From Polyangiaceae bacterium (GTDB taxonomy: Bacteria > Myxococcota > Polyangia > Polyangiales > Polyangiaceae): a stretch of 10,791 nucleotides of DNA. Positions 1-7,939 of this stretch are shown piece by piece. The stretch spans positions 1-10,791 of the forward strand of contig JAICTU010000319.1 in assembly GCA_025936205.1 (NCBI GenBank). Direction: 5' to 3'. Each line of letters starts with the position of its first letter. Position 1 is the first letter of the stretch. Under the pieces are notes generated by a model, which saw only the letters and a program-made list of their open reading frames with translations, ran no database searches and was not told where the DNA came from. A program made the position numbers and the translations under genes.

Positions 1-329
1 CGCCGCCGAGCGAGCCCGCCCAGCCTGAAGGGGCTGCAGGCACGACTCGTCCGGCAGCCGCGGAAGAGCCGCCCACCCTGCCCGCGGAGAGCGCGGGCAA
101 GCCCGCCCCGTCGAGGCCTGCGGTCCCGCGCACGCCGCGTCCGGCAAAGCCCGCCGCGGCTCCGGCAGCTACACCGGCACCGGTCGCGGAGGCACCGAAG
201 CACGCAGAGCCCAAGCCGGCAGCGCCTGCCGCGGCGCCGGCTGAAGCGCCCAAGAAGCCGGTTCAGCGTTGCGACTGCAAGCCGGCGGACCTGCTCTGCG
301 CGATGAAGTGCTCGGCGAAGAAGCCTTGA
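1..329 (+). CDS. Pro/Ala-rich protein with C-terminal Cys motif, 5'-truncated
   Basis: Open frame entering from the left edge (codons in register from base 3) and ending at TGA 327-329, giving about 108 visible residues. Most are a low-complexity Pro/Ala/Lys/Glu linker of the kind that spans the periplasm or joins domains in myxobacterial proteins. The chain ends in a compact segment, RCDCKPADLLCAMKCSAKKP, with four cysteines spaced C-x-C-x7-C-x3-C. The start and any N-terminal domain lie outside the window, so the family cannot be named. A kinase, TonB-like or PEGA-type protein would all be compatible with such a tail. Codon use (GC at third positions) matches a real gene, and a strong hairpin follows 15 bases after the stop. 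Confidence 0.7.
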   Translation, partial: PPSEPAQPEGAAGTTRPAAAEEPPTLPAESAGKPAPSRPAVPRTPRPAKPAAAPAATPAPVAEAPKHAEPKPAAPAAAPAEAPKKPVQRCDCKPADLLCAMKCSAKKP

Positions 330-343
330 GCTCGATCGCGAAC

Positions 344-368
344 TGACGCCGGCGCGCAGCCGGCGTCA
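344..368. terminator. Bidirectional hairpin between convergent genes
   Basis: TGACGCCGGC (344-353) and GCCGGCGTCA (359-368) form a perfect 10-bp stem with a 5-base loop. It lies between the stop of the left-edge gene (329) and the stop of the convergent HEAT-repeat gene (406). There is no T-tract on either side, as is common in high-GC genomes, so it may act as an intrinsic terminator or as an RNA-stabilising 3' structure. Confidence 0.7.
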
Positions 369-405
369 CGCTTGGCGAGCTCTGCCACACGCCCGGGCGA
401 GCTGC

Positions 406-2967
406 TCATTCCGAGAAGACGGCGGGCACAGCCAGGCGCAGCGGGCCGCGCGGCGCCAGCACTTCGAGGATGCTGCCTCGCCGGTCGCTCGTGCCCGAGC
501 GGATCAGACCGTCGGCGCGCACGAGCGCAAACGGGGCGCGCGGGGTAGGATCGCTGGAGCCAGTAGGCACCACCAACACCGAGACGGTCACTCCGGATGC
601 CGCTACTTTTGGCTTGGGCCCTACGGGACTGCGCGACTCGGCCTTCGTGATCGGGCTCATTGCGTCTGCGGGGGCAATCGGACTGGCGTCGGTACGTTTG
701 GCGAGCGGCTCGTGACAGGCGGCCGCGACCCTGCCGCTCACGTCCTTGCGCACGCAGCGCGCGAGGAGCTTACCCGCGTCGGGAACCAGGTCCGCTCGCT
801 CTCGTAGCAGCGCCGCAGCGGCGATGCGCACCTCATCCGAGGGGTGGTGCTGCAGCAGCCAGCCGGGCAGCTCGGCGCGCTTGCAGGTCGTGGCGCTCGA
901 ACGCAAGCCCGCGAGCGCGTTGACGAGCACATAGCTGCGCCGATCTTCCAGCGCGGCGCACAGCGGCGCAGCATCGATGCCGAGCCGCGCCAGTGTGCGC
1001 GCCGTCGCAGCGACAGCGTTGCTGGCGACGGCGATGTCATCGTCCTCGCGCAGCCGCAGCAGCCGCGGCACGTCTTCTTCCAGCGCCGCGTTGCCGAGCG
1101 CCCAGACCGCGTTGGCACGCACGGCGGGATCGGGATCCGTGCTCGAGCGCAACAGGCTCTGGCGGGCCTCGGGATGCTCGCCCAGGACCTCTGCCACCTT
1201 GGCGCGGCTCGCCTTGCCAGCGCGCCGGGAGAGCTCGTCCAGCAACTGTACGCTGCGCCCCCCCGGCACGCCCGCGAGCGCTTCGAGCAGGGCATCCTTC
1301 ACGGCCCCCGACCCCAGATCGAAGAGCTGCGCGACGCGCGTCAGCTGAGTGTCGCTGGCGCCGTCCGCAAGCGGCCCCGCGAGCGCCACCGCCAGCGTCT
1401 CGTCCCGCCCGGCAGGGGCGTTCTCCAGCCCTCGCAACAGCGCATCGATGCAGGCTCGCGTGCCCACTCGGCGCAGCGCGATGGCCGCGGTCCAGCGCGT
1501 CGGAAACAGAGGCGAGGCGAGCGCCGCGAGCAACACCGAGTCTGCTCCCGCCGGCCCCAGCTGCCCAAGCGCCTCCAGCGCGATCGAGCGCAGGTATTCG
1601 TCGTTGGAGCTCGCGATCGGAATCAGCGCGGCGGCAGCGCGCGGGCTACCCGTACGCCCCAGCAAGCCGATCAACGCGGCGCGCTCCAGCCGGTTGCCCT
1701 GAGCACGATTCAGCGCGAGCACGATCGGCTCGACGGCGATGCCGAGCCGCTGCTCGGGCTCGAGCAGCTTGCCGGAAGCATCGATGGCTGCGCGCCGCTC
1801 GGCTGGGCTGGCGGAGGTCAGATATTCGAGCACCGCCGGCAACGTGCTGGGGTCCTGACATTGCGCGAGCGCGGCGAGCGCGCGCGACGCCTCGACCACG
1901 CCTTCGCGCAACGCGCGCAGCACCAGTGCGGTCGCACGCGCGCCGCCGATCGCTCCGGCGGCCTGCACGCAGCTCGCAGCGGCGTCGGGATGCGGCGGCT
2001 GGAATACGCAATTCTCCAGGCTCGGGAGTGCGCCTTCGCCAGCGCTCGCCAGCGCCCGCTCCACGCGCGCGCCGAACCAGCGCCGTCGGCTGGACGCGCC
2101 CAGGATCGCTTGCAGGGCGCTTGGCGTACCGATGGCGCCCAGGGCATTCAGAACGGCGGTCTGCACCTCGAGGTCGGCTTCCGTTTCGAGCAAGGCTCCG
2201 AGCGAATAGACCGCATCCTGAAAGCGGAGCTGGCCGAGCGAGGTCGCCGCCGCGGCGCGTACGGTCGCGTCACCATCGCTGAGAGCGACGATCAGGGCGC
2301 TGGCAGCGCGCGCATCGCCCAGTGTGCCCAGCGCAACGATCGCCTGACGCCGGAGTGGAGCGCGAGGCTCCTGGATGCGACCGATCAACGGGACCACGGC
2401 GCGCGCGTCGCCCAGATCCTCGAGCGCGGAGATCACCGCGCGTCGGACCTCGGGATCCCCGTCGTCGAGGTGACTCAACAGATACAGGCTGGCATCCGGA
2501 GCCTCCGAGCTGGCGAGCGCCAACGCCGCGGCGGCGCGCACGGAAGCATCTGCATCTTCGAGCACGCGACCGAGAGCCGCCGCGCTGCCCGGATGGGGCA
2601 ACACCCCCAGTACCTCGGCAGCCGACGCGCGGACCCTGGCGTCGGAGTCACTCAACCATTTGACCACGCGCGCGCCCGCGTCCGGCAAGCGGCACTGCAG
2701 CGCCGCATCGGCCACAAGCAGCCGCACCTCGGGATCAGGGTCCGAGAACAATCCTGGCAGCAATCGCAGCTGCACACTGTCGGGAAGCTTGCCGAGCTCG
2801 GCCGCTGCGGCACGGCGCACGTCCGCACTGGGCGACGCAAGCTTGCTCTCCACCCCCTGGATACCCCCGGGCCAAACGATCTCGTCGCCCGCCGTCGGTC
2901 CGGCAGCACCACTGGCGGAGGCGAGCAGACTCAGGGCGATGGCGATTCGAACGCGAAGCAGGCGCAC
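406..2967 (-). CDS. Exported HEAT-repeat protein (PBS-lyase-like HEAT repeats)
   Basis: With a GTG start at 2967 the product is 853 residues. It begins with a signal-peptide-like stretch (MRLLRVRIAIALSLLASASG), so it is probably periplasmic or surface-bound. From about residue 40 to 740 it is a chain of roughly 31-residue helical repeats with the pattern D-x-D-x-x-V-R-x-x-A-A-x-A-L-G, for example DPDPEVRLLVADAAL, DSDARVRASAAEVLG and DGDATVRAAAATSLGQL. These are HEAT/PBS-lyase-type repeats, a protein-binding scaffold. After a Pro/Ser-rich linker, the last 70 or so residues are rich in short beta-type segments and may form a small beta-sandwich. The open frame extends upstream to 3264, but that part is basic and compositionally odd and overlaps the nucleotidyltransferase gene by 212 bases, so I trimmed it. 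No good ribosome-binding site precedes GTG 2967, so the start is uncertain. The gene lies 85 bases behind the nucleotidyltransferase gene and may be cotranscribed with it. Confidence 0.85.
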   Translation of the reverse strand: MRLLRVRIAIALSLLASASGAAGPTAGDEIVWPGGIQGVESKLASPSADVRRAAAAELGKLPDSVQLRLLPGLFSDPDPEVRLLVADAALQCRLPDAGARVVKWLSDSDARVRASAAEVLGVLPHPGSAAALGRVLEDADASVRAAAALALASSEAPDASLYLLSHLDDGDPEVRRAVISALEDLGDARAVVPLIGRIQEPRAPLRRQAIVALGTLGDARAASALIVALSDGDATVRAAAATSLGQLRFQDAVYSLGALLETEADLEVQTAVLNALGAIGTPSALQAILGASSRRRWFGARVERALASAGEGALPSLENCVFQPPHPDAAASCVQAAGAIGGARATALVLRALREGVVEASRALAALAQCQDPSTLPAVLEYLTSASPAERRAAIDASGKLLEPEQRLGIAVEPIVLALNRAQGNRLERAALIGLLGRTGSPRAAAALIPIASSNDEYLRSIALEALGQLGPAGADSVLLAALASPLFPTRWTAAIALRRVGTRACIDALLRGLENAPAGRDETLAVALAGPLADGASDTQLTRVAQLFDLGSGAVKDALLEALAGVPGGRSVQLLDELSRRAGKASRAKVAEVLGEHPEARQSLLRSSTDPDPAVRANAVWALGNAALEEDVPRLLRLREDDDIAVASNAVAATARTLARLGIDAAPLCAALEDRRSYVLVNALAGLRSSATTCKRAELPGWLLQHHPSDEVRIAAAALLRERADLVPDAGKLLARCVRKDVSGRVAAACHEPLAKRTDASPIAPADAMSPITKAESRSPVGPKPKVAASGVTVSVLVVPTGSSDPTPRAPFALVRADGLIRSGTSDRRGSILEVLAPRGPLRLAVPAVFSE

Positions 2968-3052
2968 CAGGGTCGAGCGTACCAGACCCGGCCGGAAGGG
3001 CCACCCTCGGGCGCTCCTCCCAGCCGCAGCTGCAGCGGGGAGCAGCGAACGC

Positions 3053-3910
3053 TCATTCCGCGTCCGGGACTGCCGTGTACTGGCCCTTGGCGCGTGCCTG
3101 CCAAAGAGCCGCGTCGACCGCCGCAAAGGGCGCATGACCGTCCTTGCGCGGCGCCACTCGCCCCTCGAGATCATCGCCGAGCACCCGCACCAGGTGTGCG
3201 GCATGGCGCGCCGCTTCCGGCGTGTCCACGTCGATCCAGCAGGCGCTGCCGATATCGCTGCCAAAGAACTCGCCGCGCTGACTCAGCGTACGCACGCCAT
3301 CGCTGAGCGAGCAGTCGCCCTTCTGGCGATACACATCGTCCAGGGCCTCGATCAAGCTGGGGCCGATGCGAAAGACGCCGGAGTCGAGCGCGTTGTAGCT
3401 GCTGAGTGTCTTCGAGATCTCGACGATCCGCCCGCCTTCCAGCCGCACCTTGGTCGCGTCGTCCAGATCGAAGCAGCGATCGATGTCGTAGTCGACCCCG
3501 AGCACGGAAGAGCCGACCGGAAACTCCGGAGAAAGCACGGCGCTGACGACGCGCGGCGAATACAGATGATCCGCCATCGAGAGGACGCAGCCCGATCCGA
3601 TGAAGTCACGCGCGGCCAGCACGGAGACGCCATTGCTCTTCGCGTACTGCTCGTTGAGCACGTAGCTCACCTTCAGGCCGAGCGAGCTCTCTTGCTCGAG
3701 CGCGGCTCGGATCTGATCCGCCTGGTACCCGAGCACTACGGCAGCGCGCTCGATGCCGCTCGCCGCCAAGCAGCGCAGTACTCGCACCAAGAGCGGCACG
3801 GACTCCACCTTGCGCAGCGGTTTGGGGAACGTGTCAGTGTCGCCATCTCGGAGTCGCGAGCCGAAGCCCGCTGCAATGACCACTGCACATTTGATCGGGT
3901 GATCCATCAT
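3053..3910 (-). CDS. Nucleotidyltransferase, probable inositol-1-phosphate cytidylyltransferase (IPCT)
   Basis: The 285-residue product is a cytosolic nucleotidyltransferase with the full signature of the sugar/alcohol-phosphate NTP-transferase fold: AAGFGSRL at residues 13-20, PKPL at 29-32, GY at 61-62, NG at 93-94 and the metal-binding MADHLY at 112-117. The DH pair within that motif, DSGVF at 176-180, the later SLSDGVRTL segment and WIDVDTPEA near residue 225 are, from memory of the family, typical of inositol-1-phosphate cytidylyltransferases, which make CDP-inositol from CTP and inositol-1-phosphate. The adjacent divergent inositol-1-phosphate synthase gene strongly supports this substrate. 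Many relatives carry a C-terminal membrane-embedded DIPP synthase. Here the chain stops after the catalytic domain plus about 50 residues with no membrane helix, so it is a stand-alone transferase. ATG at 3910 is preceded by AGAGGA about 10 bases upstream; a second ATG follows at once at 3907. A related choline- or sugar-phosphate transferase is the main alternative. Confidence 0.85.
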   Translation of the reverse strand: MMDHPIKCAVVIAAGFGSRLRDGDTDTFPKPLRKVESVPLLVRVLRCLAASGIERAAVVLGYQADQIRAALEQESSLGLKVSYVLNEQYAKSNGVSVLAARDFIGSGCVLSMADHLYSPRVVSAVLSPEFPVGSSVLGVDYDIDRCFDLDDATKVRLEGGRIVEISKTLSSYNALDSGVFRIGPSLIEALDDVYRQKGDCSLSDGVRTLSQRGEFFGSDIGSACWIDVDTPEAARHAAHLVRVLGDDLEGRVAPRKDGHAPFAAVDAALWQARAKGQYTAVPDAE

Positions 3911-4038
3911 GAGAAAAAGGTCCTCTAAGCAGGTCTTTCAAGACGCAGACCAGCCCCTAACACGCTCTTTGTTGCAGACCAAATATCTTTTCGAATCAAA
4001 GGGTTAGCCGCACTGCGCAGTGTATTCGAGGGACCACA

Positions 4039-4058
4039 GTGTTGCCGATCGACAACAC
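4039..4058. promoter_or_regulatory. Near-perfect 20-bp palindrome, candidate operator
   Basis: GTGTTGCCGATCGACAACAC reads the same on both strands except at positions 7 and 14, so 18 of 20 bases are symmetric. The outer arms GTGTTG/CAACAC and a CGATCG centre are typical of a site for a dimeric helix-turn-helix regulator. It lies 128 bases upstream of the cytidylyltransferase ATG and 278 bases upstream of the synthase ATG. No regulator gene is present in the window, so the binding protein is unknown. Confidence 0.45.
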
Positions 4059-4062
4059 CTTG

Positions 4063-4087
4063 CGGGCGCCCCTGGCTCAGGCGCCCG
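4063..4087. repeat. GC-rich inverted repeat (8-bp stem)
   Basis: CGGGCGCC (4063-4070) and GGCGCCCG (4080-4087) are exact inverted repeats around a 9-base spacer, starting five bases after the palindrome. They could form a stable hairpin in a transcript or cruciform DNA. No T-tract follows on either strand, so simple termination is not indicated. Confidence 0.5.
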
Positions 4088-4144
4088 AGGCAAGTGGTTT
4101 CACCGGCGATTTCCAGCGTTTGTGGCAATTTGATGAAAGACCGA

Positions 4145-4170
4145 GGCAGGGAGGTGTGGGTCTGGGTGTG
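4145..4170 (+). other. G-rich tract with 17-base mirror repeat, possible G-quadruplex
   Basis: The + strand carries G-runs at 4145-4146, 4149-4151, 4153-4154, 4158-4160 and 4164-4166, separated by 1-3 bases. That is enough for a two-tetrad quadruplex or a bulged three-tetrad one. GTGTGGGTCTGGGTGTG (4154-4170) is an exact mirror repeat. It lies in what would be the leader of the synthase transcript if the promoter is further upstream. Confidence 0.35.
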
Positions 4171-4279
4171 TCTTTTGTTACGCACCCCGAGCCCCGAGCG
4201 GCCTCCAGAATTTTTCTCGAGGCAGCGTGGATGCGCTGCTTTGCGAGGCAGTCCGCGCGCGCGCCACGTGGGCCCCGAC

Positions 4280-4300
4280 CTTGCAAGGCCCAATTGCAAG
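4280..4300. repeat. TTGCAAG inverted and direct repeat upstream of the synthase
   Basis: CTTGCAA (4280-4286) and TTGCAAG (4294-4300) are inverted repeats around a 7-base spacer. TTGCAAG also occurs as a direct repeat at 4281-4287 and 4294-4300, because each arm has a TTGCAA core that is itself palindromic. The element ends 36 bases before the synthase ATG and could be a paired operator or a leader hairpin. Confidence 0.4.
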
Positions 4301-4336
4301 AGCGTCGTGGAGCTGATAGCCACGGCCACATCCATT

Positions 4337-5650
<1,314 letters not shown>

Positions 5651-5663
5651 TGAGACGTCGCCT

Positions 5664-5691
5664 CGCAGCCCCTCGTGACCGAGGGGCTGCG
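5664..5691. terminator. Bidirectional terminator hairpin
   Basis: A perfect 12-bp stem (5664-5675 with 5680-5691, core GCAGCCCCTC/GAGGGGCTGC) closes on the tetraloop TGAC. It fills almost the whole 41-base gap between the stop of the synthase gene (5650) and the stop of the convergent VWA-like gene (5692). The lack of a T-tract on both sides is the one weakness; position and stem strength make termination of both transcripts likely. Confidence 0.8.
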
Positions 5692-7902
5692 TCAGGGTAG
5701 GCCGCTGTTGCGGCGGGCGATCCAGTGGGCGCCGAGCAGCACTGCCGAGGTGAGGGTCCAGACCCAGGGCGGCAGCATCGGCGCAACTTGACGTTCGGCG
5801 GAGACGCTGGTCGCTGCCGGCAAGGGCAGGCGGTCGACCCCTGGGACGCCGACGGCAATACCGTTGGTGACGCGGGAGATGGCCTCCAGACGGGGCCGAT
5901 CGGGTCGGCTGTCGGCGAAGGCGCTGCCGCCTCGCTCACAAGCAAAGTCGTGACGGCTCGGGGGAGCCTCGCCGATCCGTACCTTGGCGGTGTATCCGCC
6001 TGCCTGCAGCCCGGAGACATGGACCTCCGCGGGCTCCGGCGCATCCTCCGGCAGCTGCCGCACGATCGGAGCCTTGGCCTCCGGTGTGAGTGGGACCAAC
6101 GTCAAGTTCACCGAGCCCTGCATACCGGGCAAGCGCGTCACGCGCAGAAGTGTATCAGGCTCGTCTTCCAGGCACTCACCGGCGACTTCCACCCGGGCAG
6201 CTTCGTAACGCGGATCGCGCATCAACCACCCGAGCAGGCCGTCCCAGAGCGCGCCATACGCGCGCCCGGCCACGCTCGCCGCCATGGGGCTGAAGGCCAG
6301 CCGATGCGTGGAGTCGACGCTCAGCGCGATGGTCCGACCATCCCCCGCCTCGCCGAGGGCGAGCACGGGCATGCCGTGCCCCGACACCGAGATCTCGGGA
6401 TGTTCCCAGAGCACAATCGAGCCTGGTCGCGCTTGCCCGAGCAGGTTGGTTCCCGCCATCTCTGGCAGCGAAAGCCCCAGCAAATCGCGAATGGGACGGG
6501 TGACGGCAGCGGCCAGCCCCGCCTGCGTGTAGCGCGGCACGAACGATTTCGCGTCAGAAGCCTTGTCCTTGTTGCGCGGCTGCTCGACGGGCAGAATCGA
6601 ATCGAGCGGTGTCCCGGCGTAGCTGCCGCCAGCGAAAGAGGAGGGGCCGCCCACCATGATCAAGCCGCCGCCGAGCTCCACGTAACCGGCGAGACGCGCC
6701 AGGTATTTCTGCAATCGATAGCGAACGGCGTCGATGTCCTGCAGGATGATCGCGTCGAAGCTCCGCAAATGATCGGTGAACAACTCGTCCACCGGAAAAT
6801 GGATCAGCGCGAGCTCCGATTGCGAGGCGCCGGGGTCATCCCCCTCGCTGTCACGAAGAATGAAGAAGGCGACCACGTCCACCGACTCGTCGCTCTTCAG
6901 CCAGCGGCGCAGGGCCCGGACGTCATAGGTGGGGCGCCCCGCCAGGTGCAGCAAGCGGATGCGGTCGCGCGCGACCATAAACGTCAGATAGCGCGTATCG
7001 TTCTCCGGGATGACGTCGCCGGAGGGCGGCTCGATCGAGACCTCGAGCACTCGACCTCCGGCGCGATCCAGCGTGAGCTCCAGCTCGACCGTGCCAACTC
7101 CATCGCGAATCTCGGCCACCCCCGTCGCGAGCTCCGCGGGTGCCACCCCGTCGCGCAGCTCGCGGATGCGAACCGGTATGCGCCCACACGAGAGCTCCCC
7201 ATCGCAGCCCACCTCGACGGTGACCGCCAGCGGCTGATGGGCTACAGCCACGCCCGCGGCTCGCACGGAGCGGATGCTGGCGTCCTTCGGTGGTGAGTCC
7301 AGTACGGCGACCGAGTGCACCGGCACGCCCAGCCCTGCAACCGCATCGCGCAGCCGGGCGTCATCCAGGTCTCCCAGCGGGCGCGCCATGCGTCCGTCCC
7401 CGACCACGATCACGGCGCGCGGCCGTTCTCCCGGCGTCGAGGCGAGCTCGCGCAGCGCCTGCGCCAGATCGCTGCGCGCGCCATGAGTCGGGATTTCGAT
7501 CGGGCGCTTACCCAGCGAGATCGGCTCCAGCGGCCCCTCGCTGAAGCCGAACACGCTGAGCCGCGCGCTCTCGAAGTGCTGAGCGATCGCCTGTACCGCC
7601 TCCGCTGCTTTCTGGATCCGGCTCCCGCCCTCAGCGGGCAAACGCATCCGGCGCGACTGATCGACCAGCACGACCACCCGCGGGCCCACCAAGTTTGCGC
7701 GCGAACGCACGAACACGGGCCGAACAACAGCCAGTGCCACGGCAAAGGCTGCCAGCACCCCCGTCGAGAAGATGACCCAACTGCGCTGGCGGTGCGCCCG
7801 CAGCTCGTAACCCAGAAGCGTGATCGCCGCCAACAACAGAGCCGCGGCCAGGATCACGCCCCAGCGATCGACGTCCTCGGTGATCGCCCAAGTCGTGCTC
7901 AT
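5692..7902 (-). CDS. Membrane protein with degenerate VWA and class I glutamine amidotransferase-like domains
   Basis: The 736-residue product is anchored by two N-terminal helices (about residues 14-32 and 42-60) and one near the C-terminus (about 712-730), the usual layout of BatA-like membrane proteins. A VWA-like domain starts at PRVVVLVDQSRRM (74-86). Its metal site is degenerate: the DxSxS motif reads D81-Q-S83-R-R85, and the later acidic loop reads GDG instead of TDG. After a beta-rich segment comes a class I glutamine amidotransferase-like domain running from about RIRLLHLAGRPTYDVR through GGGLIMVGGPSSFAGG (411-426), without the catalytic cysteine at the usual elbow, so it is probably non-enzymatic. 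ATG 7902 is chosen over an in-frame TTG at 7926 because GAGAAGG and GGAG precede it. It is the last gene of the operon, 37 bases after the DUF4159 gene. The role is unknown; in related loci such proteins accompany MoxR ATPases. Confidence 0.85.
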   Translation of the reverse strand: MSTTWAITEDVDRWGVILAAALLLAAITLLGYELRAHRQRSWVIFSTGVLAAFAVALAVVRPVFVRSRANLVGPRVVVLVDQSRRMRLPAEGGSRIQKAAEAVQAIAQHFESARLSVFGFSEGPLEPISLGKRPIEIPTHGARSDLAQALRELASTPGERPRAVIVVGDGRMARPLGDLDDARLRDAVAGLGVPVHSVAVLDSPPKDASIRSVRAAGVAVAHQPLAVTVEVGCDGELSCGRIPVRIRELRDGVAPAELATGVAEIRDGVGTVELELTLDRAGGRVLEVSIEPPSGDVIPENDTRYLTFMVARDRIRLLHLAGRPTYDVRALRRWLKSDESVDVVAFFILRDSEGDDPGASQSELALIHFPVDELFTDHLRSFDAIILQDIDAVRYRLQKYLARLAGYVELGGGLIMVGGPSSFAGGSYAGTPLDSILPVEQPRNKDKASDAKSFVPRYTQAGLAAAVTRPIRDLLGLSLPEMAGTNLLGQARPGSIVLWEHPEISVSGHGMPVLALGEAGDGRTIALSVDSTHRLAFSPMAASVAGRAYGALWDGLLGWLMRDPRYEAARVEVAGECLEDEPDTLLRVTRLPGMQGSVNLTLVPLTPEAKAPIVRQLPEDAPEPAEVHVSGLQAGGYTAKVRIGEAPPSRHDFACERGGSAFADSRPDRPRLEAISRVTNGIAVGVPGVDRLPLPAATSVSAERQVAPMLPPWVWTLTSAVLLGAHWIARRNSGLP

Positions 7903-7939
7903 GTCTCCGTGGCCTTCTCGCCGCAACCGCTGCTGGTTT

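Larger units (their letters stand above)
3911..4336. promoter_or_regulatory. Divergent control region of the inositol genes
   Basis: These 426 bases hold no credible gene; the open frames in them are short, poor in composition, or extensions of the synthase frame. The region must contain the promoters of both divergent genes. The stretch 3964-4005 is clearly more AT-rich than its surroundings and is the best candidate for the leftward promoter, but I found no -35/-10 pair good enough to call. To its right lie, in order: a near-palindrome (4039-4058), a GC-rich inverted repeat (4063-4087), a G-rich mirror-symmetric tract (4145-4170) and an inverted/direct TTGCAAG repeat (4280-4300). Density and order suggest an operator close to the leftward gene and a structured leader before the synthase gene. 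Confidence 0.6.

Noticed and set aside
2968..3264. N-terminal extension of the HEAT-repeat frame to ATG 3264
   Set aside because: It would overlap the cytidylyltransferase gene by 212 bases, is basic and low in structure, and would bury the signal sequence about 100 residues into the chain.
844..3306. 820-codon open frame on the + strand opposite the HEAT-repeat gene
   Set aside because: It is in exact codon register with the opposite-strand gene, which in GC-rich DNA leaves long antisense frames free of stops. Its product is Arg/Gln/Ala-rich with no domain pattern.
2660..3928. 422-codon + frame crossing the HEAT and cytidylyltransferase genes
   Set aside because: Runs antisense across two genes, in register with the cytidylyltransferase; composition is typical of a shadow frame.
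3933..3951. Small hairpins near the cytidylyltransferase start (GTCTT/AAGAC, GGTCT/AGACC)
   Set aside because: Stems of five bases are expected by chance and the two are mutually exclusive; not enough for a riboswitch or attenuator call.
4094..4336. 81-residue N-terminal extension of the inositol synthase
   Set aside because: It has no family resemblance, differs in codon character from the gene, and family members begin just before the glycine-rich loop, as ATG 4337 does.
5725..7296. 523-codon + frame opposite the VWA-like gene
   Set aside because: Codon-register mirror of the minus-strand gene, which has clear domains; the product has no recognisable features.
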